From assembly GCA_963746265.1 (NCBI GenBank), contig CAVVAM010000011.1, positions 372,001 to 436,000 of the forward strand: 64,000 bases of DNA. The letters run 5' to 3'. How positions within the stretch are numbered: the first letter of the stretch is position 1; every line of letters starts with the position of its first letter. The notes under the pieces were generated by a model that had not been told where the DNA came from, did not search any database, and saw nothing but the letters and a program-made list of their open reading frames with translations. The DNA comes from Ilumatobacter sp963746265. GTDB lineage: Bacteria; Actinomycetota; Acidimicrobiia; Acidimicrobiales; Ilumatobacteraceae. A program made the position numbers and the translations under genes. Positions 56,692 to 64,000 of the stretch are shown here, piece after piece.

Positions 56692-57130
56692 CCGCGAGCT
56701 GCTCGAGCATCGCCTTCATCTGGGCGTGGACGGCATTGATCGCCTGGAGCGGTCTCATCATGACCTTGAACTCGACGATCATCCCGTCGTCGTCGCAGGT
56801 GATGATGTCGACGCCGTTGGCGTACTTCCCGTCGACCTCGGTCTCGAATTCCAGCATCGCATGATGCCCCTGCCGGATCTCCTTCGTGTACCGGAACGCC
56901 GACTCGTCAGACAGCGAAGGAACTCCGGACGGCGCCGCGTCGGCGAGCGTGCTGCCCGCCGCTCGAAGGTACAGCTTGGTGATCTCGCGACCCCGCTGCG
57001 GCGTGAACACGATCGGCGACAGGAACACGCAGTCCTCGTGCAGCAGCGAGTCGAGGCCGCCGTTCAGCTCGCCGTGGAGGTGACGATGCCAGCGCTCGAT
57101 GCAGCCGTGGATCGGCTCGTTCGTCACCAT
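56684..57130 (-). CDS. SnoaL-like / NTF2-fold protein
   Basis: 148 residues with the cone-shaped alpha+beta fold: HRHLHGELNGGLDSLLHEDC, VFTPQRGREITKLYLRAA, and GVDIITCDDDGMIVEFKVMMRP, typical of uncharacterised ketosteroid isomerase-like proteins. Function unknown. Sits in a three-gene overlapping group with the dienelactone hydrolase (upstream, TGATG overlap) and serine hydrolase (downstream). Confidence 0.75.
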   Translation of the reverse strand: MVTNEPIHGCIERWHRHLHGELNGGLDSLLHEDCVFLSPIVFTPQRGREITKLYLRAAGSTLADAAPSGVPSLSDESAFRYTKEIRQGHHAMLEFETEVDGKYANGVDIITCDDDGMIVEFKVMMRPLQAINAVHAQMKAMLEQLADG

Positions 57131-57828
57131 CAGTTCGGCTCGAGGTGGATGTGGAGGAACTCGGTCACCTGCGGCCAGATCTGGTCGTAGAGCTCCTGGT
57201 CCTGAGTTCCGAACGCGTTGTGGGGGGCCATGAACGCGTGGCCGGAACCAGGGTGGACGGTCAGCGTGACGTCCTTGCCCATCTCCCGCAGCTTGGCCTC
57301 GAGCGCATGGGCCGCTTCGGGAGGGAAGAAGTCGTCGTGTTCGGCCATGTGCCCCTGGATCGCCGCTTCGATGTCGCGGTAGTCGGGCTCGCTGTCACCC
57401 TGGGGAAACCCGTAGAACGGTACGGCCGCCACGACGCGGTCGGGCCGGTGGGCTGCGAGCAGGAACGTCAACATGCCACCCATGCAGAACCCCATGACGC
57501 CGATGCCGTCACTCGTGGTGGCATCGTGGTCGGCGAGATAGTCGACGGCGCCGCTCATGTCACGGGCGGCCCGGTCGGGTGGCAGTGACTGCATCAGCTC
57601 TCCGGCCTTGTCCATCTCCGTGTGGCCCGCCAGCTCGCCGTGATAGAGGTCGGGCGCCAACGCCACGAACCCGGCGGCAGCCAACCGGTCGGCCATCTCC
57701 TTGATGCCGCTGTCGAGACCCCACCACTCCTGCACGACGATCACCCCCGGGCCGCGCCGGCCCTCGGGCAGCGCGAGGTAGCCCGATGCTCTTCCGCCAT
57801 TGCTCGTGAAATCGATCATTGAACCCAT
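57130..57828 (-). CDS. Dienelactone hydrolase family protein
   Basis: 232 residues, alpha/beta hydrolase. Nucleophile Cys in VMGFCMGGML, Asp in a later loop and His in HPGSGHAFMAP make the Cys-Asp-His triad. The N-terminus GVIVVQEWWGLDSGIKEMADRLA and LAPDLYHGE fit the family. It may hydrolyse lactones or thioesters; true dienelactone activity cannot be inferred. First gene of the overlapping three-gene run. Confidence 0.86.
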   Translation of the reverse strand: MGSMIDFTSNGGRASGYLALPEGRRGPGVIVVQEWWGLDSGIKEMADRLAAAGFVALAPDLYHGELAGHTEMDKAGELMQSLPPDRAARDMSGAVDYLADHDATTSDGIGVMGFCMGGMLTFLLAAHRPDRVVAAVPFYGFPQGDSEPDYRDIEAAIQGHMAEHDDFFPPEAAHALEAKLREMGKDVTLTVHPGSGHAFMAPHNAFGTQDQELYDQIWPQVTEFLHIHLEPN

Positions 57829-57970
57829 GTGGCCACGTTACGACGCCGTCGACGCTGCGGGCGAACGGTCGGGTGCCGCGAATCCGCGTTCGGGGCTGCA
57901 TCGACGCATTCGTGAGCCGGGGTCGCCTCCCGCCGCGCGGGGAGTGGGCCCTGCGCGAGACTCTGAGCCG

Positions 57971-59938
57971 ATGACGACACCGCCGGTGCTCTGGACGCCC
58001 GCTGCCGACGCTCGGACGTCGACCCGGCTCGGGCAGTTCCTGTCGTTCTGTGGGGCGCGCCACGGACTCACGTTCGCCGACTACGACGCGCTGTGGGAGT
58101 GGTCGGTCGGTGACGGGTTGGCAGAATGCTGGGCCGCGATCTGGGACTTCTTCGAGGTGTCGGCCACCGAGCCGTATCGGGAGGTGCTCGATCGGCCCGT
58201 GATGCCGGGCGCTCGCTGGTTCACCGGCGCTCGCTTGAACTACGCCGATCACGTGCTCCGCTGGGCCGATCGGCGGGCCGATGAGATCGCGATCGTGGGA
58301 CGCTCCCAGTCGCGGGACCGCGTCACGATGACGTGGCGGGACCTCGCCGACCAGGTCGCGCGCGCACGGTGCGGGTTGCGCACGCTCGGCGTCGGCGAGG
58401 GAGATCGGGTCGCCGCCTACCTCCCCAACGTGCCCGAGACGATCGTTGCGTTCCTGGCTGCGTGCAGCCTCGGCGCGACGTGGACGTCGTGCGCACCCGA
58501 GTTCGGAGTGCAGGCGGTGCTCGATCGGTTCGCGCAGGTCGAGCCGACGGTGCTGCTCGTCGTCGACCAGTACCGCTACGGACGACGCACCGTCGACCGC
58601 GTCGACGAGGTGGCCACCATCCGTGCCGGTCTGCCGAGTCTGGCTGCGACGGTGGTCGTGCCATATCCGGACGTGTCGACTTGCGGCGACGGCGTCATCA
58701 CCTGGAGCGAGTTGCTGACCGAGTCCGAGCCGCTCGATGTCGCTCCCGTGGACGCGAGCCATCCGCTATACGTGCTCTATTCGTCGGGCACCACCGGGCT
58801 GCCGAAACCGATCGTGCACGGGCACGCCGGTGTGCTCGTGGAGCACCTCAAGGTGATCGGCCTCCACGGCGACACCGGCGTCGACGATCGACTGTTCTGG
58901 TTCACGACCACGGGCTGGATGATGTGGAACTACGTCGTCTCGGGGCTGCTGGTCGGAGCCGAGCTGGTGCTCTACGACGGTGACCCCAGTGCCGACGGTC
59001 CCACCACGTTGTGGTCGATGGCGGCCGAGGAGGGGGTCACCTGGTTCGGCGGCGGCGCTCCGTTCTTCACCGCGTGCATGCGTGCCGGGATCTCGCCGGG
59101 CGAGCAGTTCGACCTGACCGCGCTCCGGGCGATCGGATCGACCGGAGCGCCGCTGCCGGCCGACGCGTTCCGATGGGTCTACGAGTCGGTGTCGCCGACC
59201 GCCATGCTCTCACCGATCTCGGGCGGCACCGACGTCTGTTCGGCGTTCGTCGGGGGGAGCCCGATGACGCCGGTCTGGGAGGGAGAGATCCCGGCGCGCT
59301 ACCTCGGTGCGGCCGTCGAGGCGTTCGACGAGCACGGCAACTCCGTTGTGGGGGAGCAGGGCGAGCTCGTCCTCACCCGGCCGATGCCCTCGATGCCGAT
59401 CGGGTTCTGGGGCGACGACGACGGCTCCCGCTATCGCGAGGCGTACTTCGACATGTATCCAGGTGTGTGGCGTCACGGCGATTGGGTGGTCGTCAGCGAT
59501 CGGGGGACGTGTGTGATCAGTGGCCGCTCCGACGCGACGCTCAACCGTGGCGGCGTTCGTGTGGGCACGGCCGAGATCTACCGCGTCGCCGAATCTCTCG
59601 ACGGGGTCGTCGACAGCCTGGTCGTGCATCTCGAGTCCGACTCGGCAGACGATCCGGGCCACCTCGTCCTGTTCGTGGTCCTCGAGGCCGGGCTCGAACT
59701 CGACGACGACGTGCGGCATCGGATCCGATCCGGTCTGCGAACCGGATTGTCGCCGCGGCACGTCCCCGACGAGCTGCACCAGGTGGATGCCATCCCGATC
59801 ACGCTGAGCGGCAAGAAGCTGGAGCTCCCGGTGAAGAAGGTGCTGCTCGGCGGCGATCCCGACAGCGTGGCGAGCCGAGGGGCGCTCGAGAACCCGGACG
59901 CGTTCGACGCCATCGTCGGGATCGCCCGCCGTCGCTGA
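57971..59938 (+). CDS. Acetoacetyl-CoA synthetase-like AMP ligase
   Basis: 655 residues, adenylate-forming enzyme that activates an acid to its CoA thioester. N-terminus LWTPAADARTSTRLGQFLSF and GARWFTGARLNYADHVLR are the acetoacetyl-CoA synthetase hallmarks; core motifs YSSGTTGLPKPIVHGH, TTTGWMMWN, LSPISGGTD, WRHGDWV and SGRSDATLNRGGVRVGTAEIY follow. The catalytic Lys is in TLSGKKLELPVKK. Acts in ketone body use or PHB-related metabolism. ATG preceded by 142 bases from the divergent dienelactone hydrolase. Confidence 0.9.
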   Translation: MTTPPVLWTPAADARTSTRLGQFLSFCGARHGLTFADYDALWEWSVGDGLAECWAAIWDFFEVSATEPYREVLDRPVMPGARWFTGARLNYADHVLRWADRRADEIAIVGRSQSRDRVTMTWRDLADQVARARCGLRTLGVGEGDRVAAYLPNVPETIVAFLAACSLGATWTSCAPEFGVQAVLDRFAQVEPTVLLVVDQYRYGRRTVDRVDEVATIRAGLPSLAATVVVPYPDVSTCGDGVITWSELLTESEPLDVAPVDASHPLYVLYSSGTTGLPKPIVHGHAGVLVEHLKVIGLHGDTGVDDRLFWFTTTGWMMWNYVVSGLLVGAELVLYDGDPSADGPTTLWSMAAEEGVTWFGGGAPFFTACMRAGISPGEQFDLTALRAIGSTGAPLPADAFRWVYESVSPTAMLSPISGGTDVCSAFVGGSPMTPVWEGEIPARYLGAAVEAFDEHGNSVVGEQGELVLTRPMPSMPIGFWGDDDGSRYREAYFDMYPGVWRHGDWVVVSDRGTCVISGRSDATLNRGGVRVGTAEIYRVAESLDGVVDSLVVHLESDSADDPGHLVLFVVLEAGLELDDDVRHRIRSGLRTGLSPRHVPDELHQVDAIPITLSGKKLELPVKKVLLGGDPDSVASRGALENPDAFDAIVGIARRR

Positions 59939-59950
59939 ACGCCCGAGACG

Positions 59951-60005
59951 TTGCCGGTTCGTTCTGAGACGGGTACGTTCTCCTCCGATACGTGACCGTC
60001 TCAGA
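59951..60005 (+). promoter_or_regulatory. Promoter and palindromic operator of the MFS-TetR operon
   Basis: A -35-like TTGCCG (59951-59956) and -10-like TACGTT (59974-59979), 17 bases apart, precede the transporter. An inverted repeat overlaps the -10: TCTGAGACGG (59963-59972) and CCGTCTCAGA (59996-60005), with a nested ACGT pair at 59975 and 59990, giving 14 of 16 paired positions. Its right end touches the AAAGG ribosome site. The TetR gene lies in the same operon, the usual layout for autorepression. Confidence 0.6.
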
Positions 60006-60016
60006 AAGGTGCGACC

Positions 60017-61585
60017 GTGACGACAGGTGTTCCACTCCACGAACAACCCGAGATCCATCAGCGGCGGTGGTTCCTGCTCGGCGTGATGTGCCTGAGCCTC
60101 GTGATGGTCGTGATGTCGGTGTCGGGCATCAACGTCGCCCTCCCGTCCATGCAGCAGAGCCTCGACGCGAACGCCACCGACCTGCAGTGGATCGTCGACT
60201 CCTATGCGATCGTGTTCGCCGGGCTCCTGCTGTCGGCCGGGGCGATCGGTGACCGGTTCGGCCGAAAGCTGGCTCTGATGGGCGGTCTCGCTGTCTTCGC
60301 CGGCGGATCCCTCATCGGTGCGTTGGCCGACACGTCGAACGCCGTGATCCTGTCCCGCGCGGTTGCCGGCATCGGGGCCGCGTTCGTGATGCCGGCGACG
60401 CTCAGCCTCATCACGGCGATCTTCCCACCACTCGAGCGCGGCAAGGCCATCGCGATCTGGGCCGGGTTCGCCGGCGCCGGCGGAGCGCTCGGACCGCTCG
60501 TCGTGGGGTTCCTGCTGACCGGCTGGTGGATCTTCCCGTCGTTCTGGTGGGGTTCGGCCTTCGTCGTCAACGTCGTCGCGGCACTCGCCGTACTGGTCGC
60601 CGTCGCACTTCTCGCCCCGCGCAGTCGCGACGACGAGGTCACGCCACTCGATCCGGTGGGCGCCGTGCTGTCGCTGGTGGGCCTCGGGGCGCTGCTGTTC
60701 GGCATCATCGAGGGCCCGGCCAAGGGGTGGGGCGACGCGTCCGTCGTGGGCGCGTTCGTGGTCGCAGGGCTGACACTCGTCGGGTTCGTCGTCTGGGAGC
60801 TGCGCACCGAACACCCGATGTTGCCGATGCCGTACTTCCGCAACCGCAAGTTCTCGACCGGAAGCGGCGTGATCACCTTCGGGTTCATGGTGATGTTCGG
60901 GTTCTTCTTCCTCATCACCCAGTACTTCCAGTTCGTCCGCGGGTGGTCGCCGCTGCGGGCGGGGGTGGCCACGTTGCCGTTCGCCCTCACGATGATCGTC
61001 GTGTCGCCGCGCAGCGAGAGGTTCGTCCGCCGATTCGGGATGAACCGGGTCATCGGTGCCGGATTCGGCTCGATCGCTGCCGGCTTCGTCGTTCTGGCCA
61101 CGATCTCGCCGTCGACGTCGTACCTGATCATCGTCGTCGGCCTGGTGCTCCTGTCGGCCGGCATGGCCACCACGATCGCCCCGGCGACGGGTGCGATCAT
61201 GTCGTCGGTGCCGCTCAACAAGGCGGGCATCGGCTCCGCGGTGAACGACACGACACGTGAGCTCGGTGGCGCACTCGGGATCGCGATCCTCGGCAGCATC
61301 GTCGCGTCGGGTTACCGGAGCCGGTTCGACCCGGGCGGCCTCCCGGCAGATGTGGGCGCCGTTGCCGACGAGTCGATCGGCGCAGCGATCGGCGTGGCCC
61401 GTCAGATCGGTGGCCCCGCCGGGGTGGAGTTGATCGAGCAGGCCGGGGTGGCATTCACGAACGCGATCAACGCGGCGTTCCTCGCCTCGGCGGTGATCGC
61501 CGTGGTCGTGGGTGCGATCGTGCTCGTCGCCGGGAGGCGGCCGGTTCCGGTCGCGTCGGACGAACCCGAGGCGGTCGAGGCGTGA
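60017..61585 (+). CDS. MFS drug-efflux transporter, DHA2 type (14 TM)
   Basis: 522 residues, GTG start after AAAGG. Fourteen predicted hydrophobic segments. Typical signatures: NVALPSMQQSL, LQWIVDSYAIVFAGLLLSAGAIGDRFGRK (motif A), and GIGAAFVMPATLSLI (motif C). ATTIAPATGAIMSSV near the C-terminus fits the group. Exports drugs or other hydrophobic compounds using the proton gradient; the substrate is not known. Stop overlaps the tetR-type gene start by GTGA. Confidence 0.9.
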   Translation: MTTGVPLHEQPEIHQRRWFLLGVMCLSLVMVVMSVSGINVALPSMQQSLDANATDLQWIVDSYAIVFAGLLLSAGAIGDRFGRKLALMGGLAVFAGGSLIGALADTSNAVILSRAVAGIGAAFVMPATLSLITAIFPPLERGKAIAIWAGFAGAGGALGPLVVGFLLTGWWIFPSFWWGSAFVVNVVAALAVLVAVALLAPRSRDDEVTPLDPVGAVLSLVGLGALLFGIIEGPAKGWGDASVVGAFVVAGLTLVGFVVWELRTEHPMLPMPYFRNRKFSTGSGVITFGFMVMFGFFFLITQYFQFVRGWSPLRAGVATLPFALTMIVVSPRSERFVRRFGMNRVIGAGFGSIAAGFVVLATISPSTSYLIIVVGLVLLSAGMATTIAPATGAIMSSVPLNKAGIGSAVNDTTRELGGALGIAILGSIVASGYRSRFDPGGLPADVGAVADESIGAAIGVARQIGGPAGVELIEQAGVAFTNAINAAFLASAVIAVVVGAIVLVAGRRPVPVASDEPEAVEA

Positions 61586-62154
61586 CGGATCTGTCCGTCG
61601 ACCCCAGGGTCGAGCGAACCCGTCGCGTCGTGCTCGACGCGACACTCGACGAGCTCGCCGACGTCGGCTACGGCGCCTTGACGATCGAGGGTGTCGCCCG
61701 ACGTGCCCGCGTCGGGAAGGCGACGATCTACCGTCATTGGGACGGCAAGCTCGATCTCGTCTCCGATGCTGTCCTGACGCTCGAGCCGGCGGTCGCGCCG
61801 CCCGACCTCGACGACCATCGCGACCGGATCACCGGCATGATCCACGGCATCGCGCAGTACCTCGCCGAGTCGCGGTTCTCGACCTGTCTGCCGGCACTGA
61901 TCGAGGCGGGCGAGCGTGACCATGCAGTTCGTGATTTCCATCATCGTGTGTCCGCTGACCGACGGGCCCGAACGGTCGGTCTGCTCGACGCGGCACGCGA
62001 CGCCGGGCATCTCGCATCCGGCACCGACACCCAGTTGCTCGCCGAACTGCTCGTCGGTCCCCTCATCCTCCGGCGCCTCACGTCGCCGGAACCTTTCCCG
62101 CCCGAACGGGTGGACCAGCTCGTCGCCACCGTGCTCGACCCGTACTGGCACTGA
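61582..62154 (+). CDS. TetR-family transcriptional repressor
   Basis: 190 residues. N-terminal helix-turn-helix VVLDATLDELADVGYGALTIEGVARRARVGKATIYRHWDGK, with YRHW typical of TetR recognition helices; the C-terminal ligand domain is diverse (LAELLVGPLILRRL). Coupled to the efflux gene by a GTGA overlap, so it probably controls it through the large inverted repeat ahead of the transporter. The inducer is unknown, probably a substrate of the pump. Confidence 0.9.
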   Translation: MTDLSVDPRVERTRRVVLDATLDELADVGYGALTIEGVARRARVGKATIYRHWDGKLDLVSDAVLTLEPAVAPPDLDDHRDRITGMIHGIAQYLAESRFSTCLPALIEAGERDHAVRDFHHRVSADRRARTVGLLDAARDAGHLASGTDTQLLAELLVGPLILRRLTSPEPFPPERVDQLVATVLDPYWH

Positions 62155-62188
62155 CGACGGGCGGCGCCCAACCGTTACGATCACCCAC

Positions 62189-63286
62189 GTGAATCAGATC
62201 TACCTCGACCGACTCGATCGCGTCCGCGCCGCCATGGACGTGCAGGGAGTCGACACGCTGCTGGTCTCGGTCGGCCACGACCTGCCCTACCTGACGGGCT
62301 ATCTCGCGATGCCTCTCGAGCGGCTCACGATGCTCGTGGTTCCACGCACCGGCGACGCGACGTTGCTCATCCCGAGGCTCGAGGCGCCACGGGTCGACGT
62401 GCAGCCCGGTGTGTTCGACCTCCTGCCGTGGGACGAAACCGAGGATCCGACCACGATCGTCGCCCGACTGGCGGCCGGCTCGGCCACAGTGGCGGTCGGC
62501 GATCAGATGTGGGCGCGGTTCCTCGTCGAACTGCTCCCGCACCTTCCGGGCGCGACGTTCCGCCGCGCCGTCGACGTCGTCGGTCCGCTGCGCATGATGA
62601 AGGACCGGGCCGAGATCGATGCACTCGCAGCAGCGGGCGCCGCGGTTGACCGAATCGCTACCCAGCTCCAAACCGGCGCGATCCCGTTGGTCGGCCGGAC
62701 GGAAGCCGAGGTCTCGGCCGACCTCTCCGCCCGCATCATCGCCGAGGGTCATCAGAAGGTGAACTTCGCGATCGTCGCGGCGGGCGAGAACGCCGCCAGC
62801 CCGCACCACCACGCCGGGAACCGGATGATCCGCGACGGCGAGATCGTGCTGTGCGACTTCGGGGGCACGATGGACGGCTACTGCTCCGACATCACCCGCT
62901 GTGTGTTCACCGGCGGGATCGACCCCGAGGTCGCGGACGCCTACGCCGTGCTGCACGAGGCACAGTCGGCCTCGGTTGCCGCCGCCACCGTGGGGACTCC
63001 GTGTGAGGAGGTCGACCGCGTGGGTCGCCGGATCATCGCTGACGCGGGTTACGGCGAGTACTTCGTCCACCGCACCGGTCACGGCATCGGGCTCGAGGAA
63101 CACGAAGACCCGTACATCGTCGAGGGCAACGGTCTGCCGCTGGCCGCCGGGCACGCCTTCAGCGTCGAGCCGGGGATCTACGTACCCGGCAAGTGGGGTA
63201 TGCGACTCGAAGACATCGTGATCGCCACCGAGCACGGTCCGCGTCCGGTCAACGCCGCCAACCACGAGTTGGTCTCGGTCGGCTGA
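62189..63286 (+). CDS. M24 family metallopeptidase (Xaa-Pro aminopeptidase-like)
   Basis: 365 residues from the GTG at VNQIYLDRLDRV. Creatinase-type N-terminal domain (DTLLVSVGHDLPYLTGY), then the pita-bread domain with metal ligands Asp in LCDFGGTMDGYCSDITR, His in HRTGHGIGLEEHEDP, and Glu in FSVEPGIYVPG and MRLEDIVI. Likely cleaves Xaa-Pro or similar dipeptides, or creatine-like substrates. Convergent with the final lipoprotein gene. Confidence 0.9.
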   Translation: MNQIYLDRLDRVRAAMDVQGVDTLLVSVGHDLPYLTGYLAMPLERLTMLVVPRTGDATLLIPRLEAPRVDVQPGVFDLLPWDETEDPTTIVARLAAGSATVAVGDQMWARFLVELLPHLPGATFRRAVDVVGPLRMMKDRAEIDALAAAGAAVDRIATQLQTGAIPLVGRTEAEVSADLSARIIAEGHQKVNFAIVAAGENAASPHHHAGNRMIRDGEIVLCDFGGTMDGYCSDITRCVFTGGIDPEVADAYAVLHEAQSASVAAATVGTPCEEVDRVGRRIIADAGYGEYFVHRTGHGIGLEEHEDPYIVEGNGLPLAAGHAFSVEPGIYVPGKWGMRLEDIVIATEHGPRPVNAANHELVSVG

Positions 63287-63292
63287 TCGTGA

Positions 63293-63955
63293 TCAGGTCC
63301 GCGGGTCGGCATCGGCCGCGAACGAGTTCGAATCGACGTCGTTCGTGAACGACGTCAGCTCGATGCTCACATCGGCATTGAAGTACCGGGCCAGCACACC
63401 GGCATCGAGCGCGCAGTAGACGACGGAACCGCCGAGCACGGGCACGTCCACACACACTGCCGGTCGGTCGGCGATCGTCTCGGTCCGCCCCTCGCTGAAG
63501 CCGATCCGTCGTGACGCATCAACCACGAGTCGGGCCGCGATGCCGTCGGACCAGAAGCGATGGGTCAGATTCAGATCGCTCACCAGCGCGTCGTTGGCGA
63601 ACTCGTCGCACTGGTCCGATTCGAGCCGGCAGGTGCGGCTCGTTCCGTTGTCGATCAGGTAGTCCACGTCGCCGATCGTGATCCGCCGCCGGCCGTCCAG
63701 CTGTCGAACGATCGCGGTCGTGGTGACGCCCGTCGTACTCGGGATGATGTCGTAGGTCGCGGTGAAGGGCACCGATCCGGCCCGGGCGAGGCGTTCGAGC
63801 ACCACCTCGGCGGCAGCGTCGTCGATCGCCGGTACCTGTTCCAGAACCGGGCGCTCACCCGTCATGCACCCGGACAGCGCCAGGCCCGAGACGATCGCCA
63901 CCGTCGTGACACGGAGCCGGACGAAGCGGCGGCGGGGGAGGAGCACCGTCGGCAT
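63293..63955 (-). CDS. Lipoprotein of unknown function
   Basis: 220 residues. Lipobox Cys30 in GLALSGC after a basic start and hydrophobic stretch. The mature part is beta-rich (TATYDIIPSTTGVTTTAIVRQ, RRRITIGDVDYLID), reminiscent of LppX/LprG-like folds, with two Cys (TCRLESDQC) that may pair. No known domain is clear. The 45 bases after it to the window end hold no complete gene; a GTG near 63990 could start one. Confidence 0.65.
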   Translation of the reverse strand: MPTVLLPRRRFVRLRVTTVAIVSGLALSGCMTGERPVLEQVPAIDDAAAEVVLERLARAGSVPFTATYDIIPSTTGVTTTAIVRQLDGRRRITIGDVDYLIDNGTSRTCRLESDQCDEFANDALVSDLNLTHRFWSDGIAARLVVDASRRIGFSEGRTETIADRPAVCVDVPVLGGSVVYCALDAGVLARYFNADVSIELTSFTNDVDSNSFAADADPRT

Positions 63956-64000
63956 GGATGCATCAGCCTACGGCGTTACCCTCCAGCGGCGTGATTCGCC

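Noticed and set aside
63956..64000. A possible gene start (GTG) at the right edge
   Set aside because: Too little sequence to judge coding potential.

Overview
The window is a dense, high-GC bacterial chromosome segment with about 60 protein genes and one tRNA. GTG and TTG starts are frequent, many genes overlap by 1-4 bases, and secreted proteins carry Thr-rich linkers. Gene content and order point to an actinobacterium. The Thr-linked lipoproteins, a secreted protein with a 'PCRLVDTR' motif, and subtilases with Trp-Ser-Gly repeat tails suggest class Acidimicrobiia, perhaps an Ilumatobacter relative. That placement is inference; no rRNA gene is present to confirm it. Two blocks match mycobacterial gene neighbourhoods as I remember them: era/recO/uppS/glyS, and trp genes - tRNA-Leu - pdtaR - polA - rpsA - coaE - uvrB - uvrA.

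Layout. 1-9.9 kb: end of era; a sensor kinase plus GerMN lipoprotein, divergent from their likely response regulator (an MtrB-LpqB / MtrA-like set, rearranged); enoyl-CoA hydratase; DinG-like helicase; uppS; a degenerate uppS-like partner gene; recO; two poorly known genes. 9.9-15.1 kb: glyS and trpC-F-B-A with a small amphi-Trp gene between trpC and trpF. 15.6-20.5 kb: type II fatty acid synthesis genes, fabZ on the plus strand facing fabD-fabH-fabG-acpP-fabF on the minus strand. FabD carries an extra biotinyl-like domain. 20.7-25.1 kb: a frameshifted RDD gene, a tRNA with anticodon CAA, an ANTAR regulator and polA. 25.3-33.5 kb: an apparent insertion between polA and rpsA, holding an ECF sigma factor, three tandem secreted subtilases, a small coupled ORF, remains of a fourth subtilase, an MFS transporter and a methyltransferase. 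33.5-46.6 kb: rpsA, coaE, housekeeping and accessory enzymes, uvrB, pcm and uvrA; both uvr genes have LexA-type SOS boxes upstream. 46.6-64 kb: accessory metabolism, including three MFS transporters (one with its own TetR regulator and a large palindromic operator), a degenerate GGDEF protein, a ketopantoate reductase-like enzyme, Tag, an SGNH lipoprotein, a phosphatase, an APH-like kinase, a serine hydrolase, a dienelactone hydrolase, acetoacetyl-CoA synthetase and an M24 peptidase.

The most striking observation is the divergent pair at 6.2-7.5 kb. The catalytic UppS has every active-site motif but stops before the C-terminal RxG motif. The adjacent head-to-head gene encodes a UppS-fold protein that has lost the active site but keeps the RxG end (RRFGG). 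This is the division of labour seen in eukaryotic DHDDS/NgBR, so the pair is probably a heteromeric cis-prenyltransferase. The second is the subtilase island, whose proteins end in 16-17 pentapeptides of the form (A/S)(T/S)WSG. These fit the register of the pentapeptide-repeat beta-helix with Trp at the central position.
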